64,000 nt of DNA from contig PQWQ01000008.1 in the NCBI GenBank assembly GCA_002943765.1, positions 1,984,001-2,048,000 on the forward strand, read 5' to 3'. Both the position numbers and the translations under genes were made by a program. Positions within the stretch are counted from its first letter, which is position 1; each line of letters starts with the position of its first letter. The DNA is from Psoroptes ovis (Eukaryota > Arthropoda > Arachnida > Sarcoptiformes > Psoroptidae). Positions 23,103 to 36,050 of this stretch are shown here, one piece after another. The notes under the pieces were generated by a model. It did no database searches, had not been told where the DNA came from, and saw only the letters and a program-made list of their open reading frames with translations.

Positions 23103-26100
23103 ATATGAAAATTTACGTTTATGAATTTTTTGTTATTTCCATCATCATCAAATGTAATTTGTTTGTTGTTGTCGTTTGATAATGATGGCGATGATGGCAA
23201 TGGTCGTCACATAATATCGTACATTTTGGCCTGTTATCAATGCTTGTAATGGCAAAAATTGAAATGTAATATTTCCTATAGCCAAACAAAAACCATTTCA
23301 TCCGTTGGTTTTCAATACATTTTCCATCAAATATTATTCCAGGGCCGTATATTATTCATGTTTCCACACTATTTCCATGGGCCAATACATATATATAAAT
23401 CGTTGAATGGCTCCAAATGGATCCGAGATGGTCGCTAGATTCATTCATCGGCTTGTTCTGTTTGATGTCCACCGAAAACTTTCAAAATTCTTGATGACGA
23501 CACTTTTTTTAGATTTTCTCATTTCACATTTACCATTATTGTCCTGTGTATTTCCTATGTAAAAAAATAAAGAAAACACAGTAAATAAACAGTGAAATAC
23601 ATGGATATTTGAAACAAACATACCCTTAACACCAGCAAATACCCATACCCTGGATACACACCAACATATATATGTGGACAAATTGATGTTGAAATGTATT
23701 AGAATTTCGATATCGCCATCACCATCATAGCCATCATCATTGTTGTCATCAAATTTATAGTTTGCCCATTTCACCATTGTACCAGAATGGTACAATTTCA
23801 TCTTCAATTCTTCTAATCTTCATTGATTCATTCATTTTCATTTGTATTTCATCAAATCTTCATGGATATATGATGCTAGGACACAAACATAGACACATTT
23901 CTGGTACAACAAATTGGCCTGAAATGAAAATAGTTCTCATTGAATCAATGGAAAACACTGAAAAACACTGAAACATTGAAATTTGCTTTGTTTATTTTTG
24001 TTGTTTTCAAACATTTCATCATTTCACCATTGATTCATTCGTTTAAATACATACAAAATACATACATTTTTACTCCATAATCATCAGCAATTTTTATGTT
24101 TGTTTGTTTATTTATTTATTCGTTCATCTTCTTTGTTATTCACGTTCATTTCACTTGATATTTTGATGTTTTCAGAGCCAAAATTTAGCTGATGGCTGAC
24201 ATTTTTCAGCATTTTTTCAGCAATTTTTTTCGATTTAAACATTTGGCAGCAACAAAATACAGCAAAATACATGAAAATACGACAAATTTACAAATATTTC
24301 AAACGATAATGAAGCGAAAATTTGATGACAAACGCGATTGTCAATAGTTTGAATTATTTTACAAGGTTTGGGGGTGTTCATTGAATGTTCAATGAACGAA
24401 AGGATGGTTCTCGTTTGGAGCTAAGATTTCGAATGGCGGAATTTCGAACGTTTCATTGTTTCGAACGTTTTTGGCGGAATTTCGAACTTTTCTTTTGTCT
24501 AACAAAAATTTCTGTAAGCTTTTCTTTCGTTTGGCGAAATTTTCGTTTCCGGGAATTTTTTCCCTCTTTTTTTCCGGGAATATTTTCTTCTCTTCGATTC
24601 TATATGCTTTCCCGAGAAAATTTCCCCAGAATCGAATTCGACCAATCAATCAATCAATGGGTCGGTATTTGAATCATGAAGACAATTAGTCATGGTTACA
24701 ATTTGCCATGACCGATAAATTGAGATAAACCGAACCGAAAAAAAGATCTGGGTCAATTGGTGTGAGCAAATTTGTTTACGGAAGGCTCCGAAATTCGAAT
24801 TTCAAAATGACAAAAACATTCGAATTCGATATTTCCATGTGATTTCAATGATTTTCAAATTTTCAATTCTTGAACCAAATATGATTCAATATTTTCGATA
24901 TATATTTTTGATTGAATTCATGAATTTCAAGCCCAGAAAAATCATTATTTTTTCTGTTTATTTATGTGACAATCATCGTTATAATGAAAATATCAGCCAT
25001 AATAATCATATTGTCACGCAAAAATGAAACAAAAATGAATGAAAATCGACTAAAATGACATAATATTGACTGGAATTGACTAAAATGAAATTGAAATAAA
25101 GTAAAATGAAATCAAATGAACACAAAAAATACGATTCTCATCATGATTATCCTTGAAATACAATGATATATTCGTTATACGATACAATACGACCAAGATA
25201 AGTTAATATATTTCAGTTCAAAATGAATTGAAATGACAATTTCATTCGAAATTATCATTTGAAATCATTGATATCAGTTATATCATTGAAAAACAAGATT
25301 ATGATCAACTATTCAAACGAAAATGAACAACAATTAAAATATAAATTTTCGTATTCATTTATTTGTTTATTGAATTGAATGAAAAATGAATTGAAAATGA
25401 ATGAATTCATTGTTTTTGGAATGAAATATCTCATAAAATACAGCCAAAATATCACCGAAAATCATTGATTTCAATCTTAGTACATTTCGTTCGTTTGTAC
25501 ATTTGTATGATGATTAATCAGCCAAAATGAATTGGACAAGAATCAATATGACATACATACATACGTACGTATCAAACGATATGGTATTGAAGCACGCAAT
25601 CGAGCAAAATTCATTAATTTTTTCAGGGTTTTTTCGATTTTTCAGGGGTTTTCAGGGTTTTTTGGGGCCAATTTCGAATGAAATCCATGGATTTCTACTC
25701 CTCCACGTTTCTCATTGAGTAAATATTTCAAATTTCGAAATGAATTTGTCTGATCAATTTTTTTTCAATTCCATATGCATCAATAGTGGAATTCAAGTGC
25801 AAAAAGGATTATAAAAGTGCAGAAATCGAGAAGAATTGAATGAAATCACAGTCCATATTGCATATGCTTCATATGAGCCTATTTTGGACCCGAAAAAATT
25901 CATTTTTCCGAAGCAAATTGTGTCCATATGGGACTCATCATCAATTTTTTCATAGGCCAAAACGAAACACAGAAAAAAATGTCAATCATAAATTGAATCA
26001 CTGCCGAAATACCCGAAAATTAGCCCCCTGAACATATTCCATGTATTCCAGAAATGGATAAAAGTCCCAAAAAAACTCAATGAATCAAATATAACAAGGC

Positions 26101-27159
26101 ATCAAACAGCAAAGAGAATCTAATCTGCTTTTGAAATTCATAATTCAAACGATGAAATACATGGAAATACATGAATTCATGGATAAATGTCATCAAAATT
26201 TTCGTTTTTATTGAATTTTTCGGCAGAAACACACGAATATATCGGGACAAATTCATGAAAAATACCATAAAACAAATGGTGATAAACACAAATGGCCAAA
26301 AACAATGAAATGGTCCATTTTATTGGATATTGTAAAAACAATACAAAGCAGAACAAGAGCAGAAGTGAAAATAATGATGAAAATAATAATAAAACTAAAT
26401 CGACTTAATTGCATCAATGGTGATGAAAGTTTCAATGATGATCAGAGGATCAATGAGGATCCTCATCATTGAAAATATTCAACGACATCATCGCCCATCA
26501 TCACCGTCATCATCATCATCATCAATGACCGGATTATTATTAGCCGTGAATGAATATTTAATATCTGAAATGTGTAAATGACAAAAAGAGGATTTCGATT
26601 CAACGATGGAACAATGGAACTAAAAAGCAACAAAACACGGTCATAAATGGCCCAGATGAGTTTCATTTCGTTTTGTTTTCGCCTGCTAACAAATTCATTC
26701 AAAATCTGATTATATAATCGTTTAGTACCAGGGATATTTACTGGTCGTAATGAGTTTCTATTCAATGGATTTTCACCGTGACAATTTTCACTGTATAAAT
26801 GACACAATGATTTTCAAAATGATAATTTAATGTAAATGATCCAGCAAACGACAACAATAATCAACTGTAAATGAATGAACCAAACACCCATCATTATTTA
26901 ATATTGGAACAAATTGAACAAAATGATTTTAATGAATGCAAAATCACGCTTCATCGAAATTTAAATGAAACAAAACGAAATGAAACAATGATGCATCAAA
27001 TGAATTGATCCAGTTGATTATTATTCTCAAACACTTGTTATTTATTATCAAACACTCTGGTCATTCATCGTTTGGTACCTGATTTCAATTTTAAATAGAG
27101 GACATGGTGTCCAGCCATTGTAATACATGGAGGGTATGTAAATCATTTCAAAATGAAAA

Positions 27160-27194
27160 ATTTAAATGTTTTTCAAATTGAAAAACATTTAAAT
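27160..27194. repeat. Perfect 35-bp palindrome
   Basis: The 17-bp arms ATTTAAATGTTTTTCAA and TTGAAAAACATTTAAAT are exact inverses around a single A. Part of the arm sequence (ACATTTAAA) recurs about 10 bp further on. It is in non-coding DNA about 1.3 kb upstream of GTF2E2. Confidence 0.85.
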
Positions 27195-28348
27195 GGACGA
27201 AAAAACATTTAAAATTCAATTTGAAAATGCCGGATATTAAAAAGTAATAATACTCTCTACTTTCTAAACCAGGATTCACCAATCCAATTCAGTAAACTAT
27301 GATCAAAATTTTCAAAAAACAAATTCATGGAAAACTATTCATTCATTGAATTTTTGGTGAACAAGTAAAAATTGAAACAAACAAACAAATAACCAGTGTA
27401 AGCCAGCAAAATATGTGACAAGTTTCTGTGAAGTTTTCCATATGAAATTTCATGTTTGAATGAATTTTGAAATCCCCAAAAAAAAAACCATCATCATCAT
27501 TGATGGAAGATCCGTGAATATATTTATTAGTTATGTTTATTATTACATACAAAATGAACTTTTAAAAGTTTCAAAACAAAAACATTGACGAAAACAACAG
27601 CAGCAAGAATTGAATCATTCATTTAATATCAATGTGTTTAGTGGAAAATAAGGGGAAAATACGACAAAACAAAACCCTAAAATTTCATCGCTTCATCGAT
27701 TTATTTATTATGTCGTCAATAATTTTTATGGATAAATGGTGAAAATGTAACAAAACAACACGAATACGAATAGTATGAGCAATGGAAATTCAATGGAAAA
27801 AAACAATTGAAAAATACACGACTAAATTTTTAGAAATAATTTGCATATTGTCTCTACTTACAAATTGTAAAGTATTTATTTATTTATTTTTATTTATACT
27901 TTGGCAATACACTGACAACATTAGCAACAACATACGCATTTATTTCAAATGAAAAAATATTCATTGATGCATTCGATGAATTTGAAACACAATTCAACAC
28001 GAAACGAAGCTCAAAAATATTTAAAATTTTTTAAAATTCATGTCAATTCATTGTTTTTTTGTTTTTCATTAGAACTTAATTAAAAATGTAAATCCAATTT
28101 CAATGTAAAATGAAATAAATATTCATCCATTCAATTCAATTCAATTCACATGTTCATTTGTTTTTCATCATTTTCATTTTTGGTTCAATGAGTTTTAATT
28201 TTTGAAAAAATGTTTTAAAATTGAGTTTTGAAATTTTTGCTTTTTTGTTGTTTTTCTTTTTTGACCAAAAAAACAATAAATAAAATAAATTTTAAAGGTT
28301 GAACCCTGGTTGGATTTGAGAAATTAATTTTTTTGACACGGATCAAAT

Positions 28349-28357
28349 GCGCCATCT
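28349..28357 (-). promoter_or_regulatory. CTCF-like core upstream of GTF2E2
   Basis: GCGCCATCT on the plus strand (AGATGGCGC on the minus strand) matches the core of the CTCF motif. It lies at the transition from the gene-poor foxA region to the dense gene cluster, 172 bp before the GTF2E2 start codon. Similar cores are at 38063, 44606 and 54572. Assignment rests on the motif only. Confidence 0.35.
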
Positions 28358-28528
28358 GTCGTTTTGCAAAGTCACTACTTTGCTAAACAGCATTTATGAA
28401 CAGCCGAAGAATCACCTGAGTGTTTGTTTATGTTTTGGATTTTTTTTTTCAGTGTTCGGTTGGATTTAAAATTCAAAATTTTTTAAAAATTTTCAAATTT
28501 TGACAATTTGTAGAGACCAATACACACG

Positions 28529-29425
28529 ATGGATCAATTACGTAAAGAACGTGAAGCATTTATGCAAAAAGCCTTTGCATTGCCTGTGATTGAAAAACGT
28601 AAACAGCAACAAGATACGGATGATACGCCTAAATCGACCAATACCAGCAATAATTCGGCGAGTAAACGTAAACGTACGGAGACATCTTCATCCACATCAA
28701 CCACATCATTGATATCGACATCAAGTTCATCATATTTTCCAACCAAATCATCTGTACCGTTACATAATTTTTCAATTCTAACAAAAATTGTTAATTCAAT
28801 GAAAGAACGATTCCTCAATGGTGATTGTGAAGCGTTGACATTCGATGAACTTTTGGATGATACAAATCAATTAGATCTAAGTTCAAGACAAAAACAATGG
28901 CTGCTGACCGAAGCGTTGCCAAATAATCCACGAATAACGGTCACTGATGATGGAAAATATGCATATAAACCAGTATTCAATATACGTGATCGTAAATCAC
29001 TGATTCGATTGCTGGAAAAATATGATTCCCGAGGACTGGGTGCAATCACATATGAAGATATTAAAGAATCGCTACCGAATGCTGATCGTATATTGAAATT
29101 TTTGCAAGAAAAAAATCAAATAATCATCATAACAAGACCTGTGGATAAGAAACGTATTGTTTTCATCAATAACCTTATATTAAATTTTACGGTTGATGAA
29201 GAATTTCAAAAAGCATGGCGTTCGATAGCCGTTGAAGGTATGGACGAGATGAAAATTGAAGAATATCTTAAAAATCATGGCATTAATTCAATGGAAGATA
29301 TGAACATACGTAAGAAGTTGCCCGTACAAAAACGTAAAGAAAATAAAAAACGTAAATCAAATTTCAAGAAGCTTAATAATCATTTGGATGGTTTGCTAGA
29401 AGATTATAGTGATAAACAGCCATAA
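28529..29425 (+). CDS. GTF2E2: TFIIE beta subunit (general transcription factor IIE subunit 2)
   Basis: A single exon encodes 298 residues (the human protein has 291). TFIIE-beta joins the RNA polymerase II pre-initiation complex in the nucleus, recruits TFIIH and helps promoter opening. The N-terminal 70 residues are Ser/Thr-rich with a basic patch (SKRKR). The central tandem winged-helix region spans about 85-220, with LTFDELLDDTNQLDLSSRQK, then YAYKPVFNIRDRKSLIRLL and LKFLQEKNQIIII characteristic of the family. The C-terminal tail is strongly basic (KRKENKKRKSNFKK), as expected. An AATAAA signal follows at 29472. It converges on PEX3, with 302 bp between stop codons. A TATGAAC-type promoter motif and a CTCF-like core lie within 180 bp upstream. 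I am confident of identity and of the start. Confidence 0.95.
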   Translation: MDQLRKEREAFMQKAFALPVIEKRKQQQDTDDTPKSTNTSNNSASKRKRTETSSSTSTTSLISTSSSSYFPTKSSVPLHNFSILTKIVNSMKERFLNGDCEALTFDELLDDTNQLDLSSRQKQWLLTEALPNNPRITVTDDGKYAYKPVFNIRDRKSLIRLLEKYDSRGLGAITYEDIKESLPNADRILKFLQEKNQIIIITRPVDKKRIVFINNLILNFTVDEEFQKAWRSIAVEGMDEMKIEEYLKNHGINSMEDMNIRKKLPVQKRKENKKRKSNFKKLNNHLDGLLEDYSDKQP

Positions 29426-29727
29426 ACCATTGATGAATACATACCTTGTAAAGAGGTCTATATACCTTTAAAATAAATCGAATGTATAAAATACACAAAT
29501 ATACACACGCAGAGATGTTGACCCTTGAAATGTGATTAATTTATTAATTATTTATTTTGAATTTTTCAAATTTTGAATTACTCAAATTCGCATTAAATTC
29601 AATCAAATTGCATCGAATTCAATCATAATTTGACCATTATTTACGTGTGATTACGATATGTTTGGACCATCAGCTGTTGAAATCATCGAATAGTGCTCAT
29701 TCTATTGATTATCAAAGGGTTTATACC

Positions 29728-31239
29728 TCATTGAATCGAAGTTGTCATCGATGATGACGGTGGTATTGCAATAATATCATTACAAAATGCTTCATAAATA
29801 TTTGCAGCAAAACATGTTAAAATATCGGAACAAAGTAAAAATTGTATGAGCAGCGAATTACGATTTTTCATTTGATAATAATTCATTGAATTAGTATTAT
29901 GACCATGACCATTAGGGTCATCATCATCATCATTGATAATGAATTCATTGTTTGACAGTGATGATTGATTGGCCATCAATTTGGAGCCACTATTGTGACC
30001 ACCATCAGCTGATGCAGTGGTGTGCACCTGTTGCCATATCAATGGTAACAATTTGATCATAATTATTTTGATTTGATGTGGATTAATGAACCGATTCGAT
30101 TCGATCGGTTGTTTCGAGGTATTTGATTGATTCGAATTCGATCGTTCATAACGTATGAAACATTCATTAAGAAAATCGAATAAATTTGAATAACCAATAT
30201 CAAGGCAATTGTCCAGTACTTGATGGAAATCTTTAAGTTTGGTAATGTCCAACAGTTCGTCTATGAATTTAATCGATGCTTTATATTCATTGATTGCTTT
30301 CGGATTTTCAGAATTTGAGTCCATAGCCTTATCCGAAAGGTTATGGAGATGCTTTTGAGCATTCGTATGTCGAACGAATACTTCCATAACATTATCATCG
30401 ATTAATTGCGAGAAATTTTGTTGAAATTTTGATTTTAGGTCATTAAGGTTACGAAATAATCCGTTCAGATTGATTTCATCTGTGATTTTTAATTCATTTT
30501 GAAATCCTTGATAATTTTTGACCATCGTACGCAAGGATTTGACCAGATGTTCGATACCATGATGGTGGAAATTTTCCAATTGACCAATGAACAAAAAATA
30601 GCGAGATGATTGATCATTTAATTGAAAGCTATCAGCTGATGATGATTGATTCGAATTCGAATCTTCGGCACCGGTATTCGAGGTCACCGTCGAACCATTG
30701 GTGTCTTTGGATTTAATTTGATTCTCATGATACATAATACCTGATATCATCGACAGTTGGACACGTAAATAACAGATGAAAAATGTGATTGAATAAATTT
30801 CGGCCAACAAATAGGTAAAGATTTCAATTTTCAATTCTTCATAATATTTCAACTGTTCAACAGGTGGCTATGGATCGAAGTAAAAGGGTAAAAAGGGTTA
30901 TAATTCAAAGGTTTTCAAAGGATTAATTCAACTTACCATTTGTTGCCGTTGAGCATCTTTGATCGTATTCAAGAGTGGTACAATATTACACAGTTGTTTA
31001 AGCTTGGCAATGATCAACGTGCATTGTTTCTCAACCATTTGATTACCAATGGCCAATGATTCATCAAAATACAGTCCTTTCTTGCGGACTTCACTAACAA
31101 AATTTTTCGATTGTGAATATTGCCATTGTTTTTGGAATGTTCGAATGTAACGTCGAAGCCCTATCAAACCAATGATGGCCGTCGATGTAAACAATATGGT
31201 CTTTTTGTTGTTTTTGATGAAATTCCATGTCGATCTCAT
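29728..31239 (-). CDS. PEX3: Peroxisomal biogenesis factor 3 (PEX3)
   Basis: Two exons on the minus strand, 31239-30937 and 30867-29728, are joined across a 69-bp GT-AG intron without loss of frame, giving 480 residues. PEX3 sits in the peroxisome membrane, docks PEX19 with its membrane-protein cargo, and is needed to form peroxisomes. The N-terminus has the family pattern: a short basic start, WNFIKNNKK, then a membrane segment (about 16-28). After the join, EQLKYYEELKIEIFTYLLAE and YLRVQLSMISGIMY match the conserved PEX3 core. It is about 100 residues longer than the human protein (373), owing to Ser/Asn/Asp-rich insertions at about 145-170 and near the C-terminus. It is divergent from ACTR10, with about 690 bp between start codons. 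Confidence 0.92.
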
Positions 31240-31926
31240 ATTTGATTAGCCCTAGTCTTTTGGTCTTCGTTGTCTTATAATTCTTGTCGGTCCTCGTAGT
31301 CGTCTTGGTATTCTCGGTCCTCGTATTCGCGATCAAATCAGCGTAAATCAATCGATCAAATGGTCGTTGTCGATGGTTTCTCTTATCGTCTTACACGGTT
31401 GAAGCTCATGAAATTTTGCGTGACGTAAGTGTTTGGGGATTTTTTTCACCGAAGATAATCAAATTAATCTCTTCTCTCTTGAGCTCTGGTAAGCTGCTTG
31501 AAAGCCTAATACCTGGGTGAAAATGTGCGAAATTGATCGAAGTAAAGCCAAGCGAGTAAAAACCAGAAATTTTCGAAGAAATCACGGAGTAATTCCCATA
31601 AAACACAGTGTAATAGCTGAAATGACAATTCAATTGTTTTCTTCTTCGTTTGTGTTTTCTTCACAATTCAATCAATTATTGACAATGTATAGTCTCTTAC
31701 AATGACAATTGATTTCAGGTTTTTTTTTCTAATTTTCAAAAATAAAAAAATTTGAGAAAATTTTCGAGAAAAAAAAATTTGCAGTCGTCCTTTATGAACG
31801 GTCGTTTGTTTTGATTTTCAAGAAAATTTCTCAGTGATTTTTGAAAAATCAGCTGAGAAAATCTGAATTAAGCTTGATTACAATCAAATTTGATCAAGTT
31901 GAAAAGTGGTCAAAGATCCCAAAAAT

Positions 31927-33243
31927 ATGCCCGTCTACGACACGCTACAATCGGACAAGAATTCAGTGGTATTCGAATTCGGTTCGGCTTATACCAAGTG
32001 AGCATTGTTACCTTAATGAAATGTTTGACATTTCCATTGATTTCTTATGGTTTTCTCGTGATTTTCATTTCTGTTAAGATGCGGCTTTACTTCGGAACCT
32101 AGTCCACGTGCAATTATACCGAGTGAAATTTACCTGGACAGTGAAGGTACAACGGTAAAGATATTTCAATTGAAAGACTCGGATCTCCTGCGGCAATCAC
32201 TGGAAAAATTTATTCAAATGATTTATTTCCGATATTTGGCCGCCAACCCCAAGGATCGCCGTGTAATCGTTGTTGAATCAATATTTGCTGATAAAATTTA
32301 TCGTAATCAAATCGCCAAAACATTGTTTAAACGATTCGATGTACCATCAATCCTGTTTGTTCCGAATCATATCGTAGTTATGGCCACACTAGGCTTGAAT
32401 ACTGGTCTAATATTTGATATTGGTTACATGGAAGCCATCGCCATACCTATTTATGAAGGTATTACCATATTGGATTCCATTCAATATGCACCATTAGGTG
32501 ATAATTCGATCCGGCTCCGATTAATGGACGAGCTGATACGTCGTAAACCGAAATTTATTAAAAATGGCCGCGAATTACCACTGCAAGAGTCAGATCTGGA
32601 TGAAACGACCCTTGAAAACATTATTTTTCGAACGTGTTTCGTAACGACATTCGAACGTGGATCACAGCTGGCACGGCAAAAGATTCAGCAGCCTGACGCT
32701 GAAGAGAGGGAAGCATCCACCGGTGATGATCAAGGTGAATCAACAACGGTGGTCATCACAAAACCACCGCCATCTGTCCGTTACCCATTCGGTGGGGACC
32801 GATTTCTGTTGATACCTGGATCGTTACGCGAATCGGTTTGTGAAGTTCTCTTCGAAATGTATGGTGAAGAACATACCCTGGCTACGCTTATCGTTGATTC
32901 CATACTTAAATGTCCAGTTGATTGCCGTAAACGGTTGGCATCGAACATTGTTATCATAGGTGGTACATCGATGATCCCCGGTCTTAAACATCGATTGTTT
33001 AAAGAAATTGAATACTTGGTGACCAAATCTCAACGATATCCCCCACTGAATTTTGCCGAAGATTTTCGATTTCATCAATTACCATGTAAAGAAAATTATG
33101 CCAGCTGGTTAGGTGGATCAATATGGTCAACCATTGATCTATTGTCGATGCGTTCGCTGACATATGAACAATTTCGTAAACAAAATGAACAAATCAATGA
33201 TTGGTGTACATATGATTTCAGTGATAATAGTCGTACACCTTGA
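31927..33243 (+). CDS. ACTR10: Actin-related protein 10 (dynactin pointed-end subunit)
   Basis: Two exons, 31927-31997 and 32079-33243 (81-bp intron), give 411 residues (the human protein has 417). Arp10 caps the pointed end of the dynactin Arp1 filament together with p62, p25 and p27, and so supports dynein cargo transport. The first exon gives MPVYDTLQSDKNSVVFEFGS, the family start. The splice restores AYTKCGF. Later motifs are NPKDRRVIVVES, VVMATLGLNTGLIFDIGY, CPVDCRKRLASNIVIIGGTS and NYASWLGGSIW. A 30-residue Glu/Asp/Thr-rich insertion near 205 replaces a short family loop. An AATAAA is at 33287. A TATGAAC-like motif lies about 135 bp upstream of the start. Confident. Confidence 0.94.
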
Positions 33244-34619
33244 ACATTGTGATCACAAGGATTAAATCGAATGTTTTTTAAATGTGAATAAACAAATGAT
33301 ATTTGTAAATGTGAACACTTTGGTTATGCGCATTTTTGTTTGATTGACTTGGCGCGAATTTTCAAAAATTCGTTCATTTTAAATGTTCAAAGCCACCATC
33401 ATTGACTGATTATGATCAACCCGGATATTTTGATCGATATCATCACATACATTGAATGCTTACTATGCTACTCTTAGTCATCGTTCAATGTCTGTATGGT
33501 GGTATGGTGATGATGGCTGCTGCAGCAGCAAATACGCGTGGATTGAGGCGTTGTCGCCTAAATCACATGTTTACTGTTGTTTGTTTATGTTTATTTACAT
33601 TGAAAACAATTCAAATCAGACATATTCATTTGATCAAGACGGATGTAATTATTCAATTGAATTGATTGCTTCTTAATCGATTCATTCCATCAATCAATTC
33701 TTGCAATTGCATTCAAATCAATCAGTGCAATCGATTCGATTGCAATCGAATCATTACGGCCTTCGCGATTGCAATCCATTAATCAAGTCGAATCAAATCA
33801 AAACAATCAGTTAGTTGATTGATTGATTGATCAAATGATTAATGATTTCCGATTTTTGTATGTGTTTACTGTTGTTGAAGAAAAAAAAGGTTGAAATATT
33901 CAAAATATTTCAAGTCATTCAAATCAGTCATCATTCAAAGTCTTAAGAAATCAAAGAAAAGAGAGAGAAATAACCAGAAGAAGATAATAACCAGTTTGAC
34001 AAGTATAATTGTGCACTATGTAAGTAATGGTCATTATTCGATTTGATTACACTTGACTATGTTTGATCAATGTTTATCAGTCATCTTCACAGATTGGCGG
34101 TGGTTTTCCAACGAGAAGATGGTCAAGCAATGATGATCATTAATCATCGTAAAAGTCATTGAAATTTCATATTGATTAAACCGTTTGCCATATTGCATAT
34201 TTGAAGAGATGTGTACATGAGTAATTTTCAACGTCTTTAACCATCATCGATCGAAGATCTCTTATGCACTTTGTCATATGTTATGATTGTCAATTTAAAA
34301 GTTGAACATTATTGCCTAAATGTTTGAACCTTGAATGTGTTCACTGCTTGTCATTTACTTGTTGCCAAATTATATTGCACTCAAAGAAAAATTTTTTCTT
34401 AACCAATCGACGCCTTTGACTCAAGGTCTTCGTGGCCTTCGACTAATTTGCCATATTGTTCACCGACTGATTCTCCGAATAATTCTTCGAATATTTCGCC
34501 GACTGATTCTCCGAGCAATTCTCCTGAAAATTCTTTGATTCTTCCACTCGTAATTCGCCAAGATCCTTAAGACACACCACCAACAAACCATAGACCATTG
34601 ACCACTGACAACTGGTACG
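33244..34619. other. Intergenic region between ACTR10 and GALE
   Basis: These 1.4 kb contain only short low-complexity frames. The segment 33690-33830 is rich in AATCAATC/GATTGATT repeats. Part of it must hold the GALE promoter and 5' untranslated region. I see no gene. Confidence 0.6.
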
Positions 34620-36050
34620 ATGACCACTGACAAAATCACCAATACGACGGCCACCACTCGTCCAACGATACTGATAACAGGCGCAGCTGGCTATGTCGGT
34701 TCGCATTGCCTGGTAGAATTGCTTAAAAATGATTTCGAATGTATTTGTATTGATAATTGTTCGAATGCCATTCATTTACCCGAGAAATCATTGCCAGAAA
34801 GTATTGAACGTTGTCAACTGATTTCTGGCCGTAAAATTCAAGCATTTTATAAAGATGATATCAATAACACCAATAAACTGATTGAAATATTTCGAGCACA
34901 TCGACCAATCGATGCTGTTATACATTTTGCAGCTCTCAAAGCTGTCGGTGAATCTTCACGTATCCCATTGGATTATTATCATAATAATGTAGCCGGAACG
35001 ATCACACTGTTGAATGTAATGAAGCTATTTGATTGTAAAAAATTCATATTTTCATCATCGGCCACTGTTTATGGACGACCCAATCGTTTACCGATTGATG
35101 AAAATCATTCGACAGGTATTGGCCTTACGAATCCATATGGCCGAACCAAATTTATGGTCGAAGAAATTCTTCAAGATTTATGTCGAAACGTCGATGATCG
35201 CTGGTCAATATTATCACTTCGGTATTTTAATCCAATCGGTGCACATGAAAGTGGGGAAATTGGTGAAGATCCACAAGACATACCGAATAATCTTATGCCA
35301 TACTTGTCACAAGTCGCCGTAAAACGGTTATCTTGTCTCAAAGTTTTCGGTAATGATTTCAATACAGCCGATGGTACTGGTGTACGTGATTATATCCATG
35401 TAATGGACCTGGCTAATGGCCATTTGTTGGCACTGAAATATCTGTTATCATCCAATCATGGCGATAATCAAGGATGGAATGTATTCAATTTTGGTGCCGG
35501 TACCGGTTATTCGGTGCTCGATGTAAGTTTGATCCTTTATTCGAATGATCTCTTCGAATAATTCATTCGATTCTTTCCCCTACAGGTAATCAAAGCATTC
35601 GAACAATCGAATCAAATCCGTATACCATACACTATATGTTCAAGACGAGCCGGTGATATCGATGAGTTATGGGCTGATATATCGAAAGCATCAACGATAC
35701 TTAAATGGAAACCACGATATTCATTGCGAGATATGTGTTCACATACATGGAAATGGCAATCAAAATATCCGATGGGTTATCGAACTCATTCGGCGGTGGT
35801 TAATGATCAAAGTAATCTAAGTAATACAGTAGCATCGAATACCAATGATACCAACGACAGGCCGCCATCGGCGACCCATAATGGTAATAAAGCTCATCAG
35901 AAACAGGTTGCCAACAGGCCAACATCTCCACCATCAACAATAGCATTGAAATCGATTGATACAATTGAAAAATTAATATTTAAACATAAACATAAACATC
36001 TTTATCCATTCGAAGTTAATAATAATAATGATGAAGATATTTTAGTTTGA
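34620..36050 (+). CDS. GALE: UDP-glucose 4-epimerase
   Basis: Two exons, 34620-35522 and 35586-36050 (63-bp intron, GTAAGT...CAG), give 455 residues. The enzyme interconverts UDP-galactose and UDP-glucose (and usually the N-acetyl forms in animals) in the cytosol, in the Leloir pathway. The NAD-binding GAAGYVGS is at about residue 22. The catalytic pair of the short-chain dehydrogenase family is present as NPYGRTK (Tyr and Lys, YxxxK), preceded by SSSATVYG. GEDPQDIPNNLMPY and DGTGVRDYIHVMDLA are strong family marks, and GDIDELWADISKA follows the splice. About 90 residues after the normal end are Asn/Thr/His-rich and unrelated to the family. The stop is 146 bp from the converging ATE1 stop. 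Confidence 0.95.

Larger units (their letters stand above)
8272..28528. other. 20-kb region without supportable protein genes
   Basis: Across about 20 kb between foxA and GTF2E2, all frames are short and none shows a recognisable domain. What can be seen: six MITE-like elements, copy B of the duplicated element (9497-9625), a DR1 site inside a 30-bp palindrome (9195-9224), GAAA/TTTC patches (about 8700-8815, 10612-10760, 11332-11400, 15258-15350, 15960-16030, 24530-24640), CT and CA microsatellites, a GATC heptad array (14553-14584), a hairpin at 21418-21480 and a palindrome at 27160-27194. Long non-coding transcripts or tiny exons cannot be excluded from sequence alone. It is probably regulatory DNA of foxA. 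Confidence 0.6.

Noticed and set aside
24385..24689. Overlapping 80-95-residue frames on both strands rich in Phe, Arg and Lys
   Set aside because: They are produced by GAAA/TTTC patches; both strands are open equally and no protein family fits.
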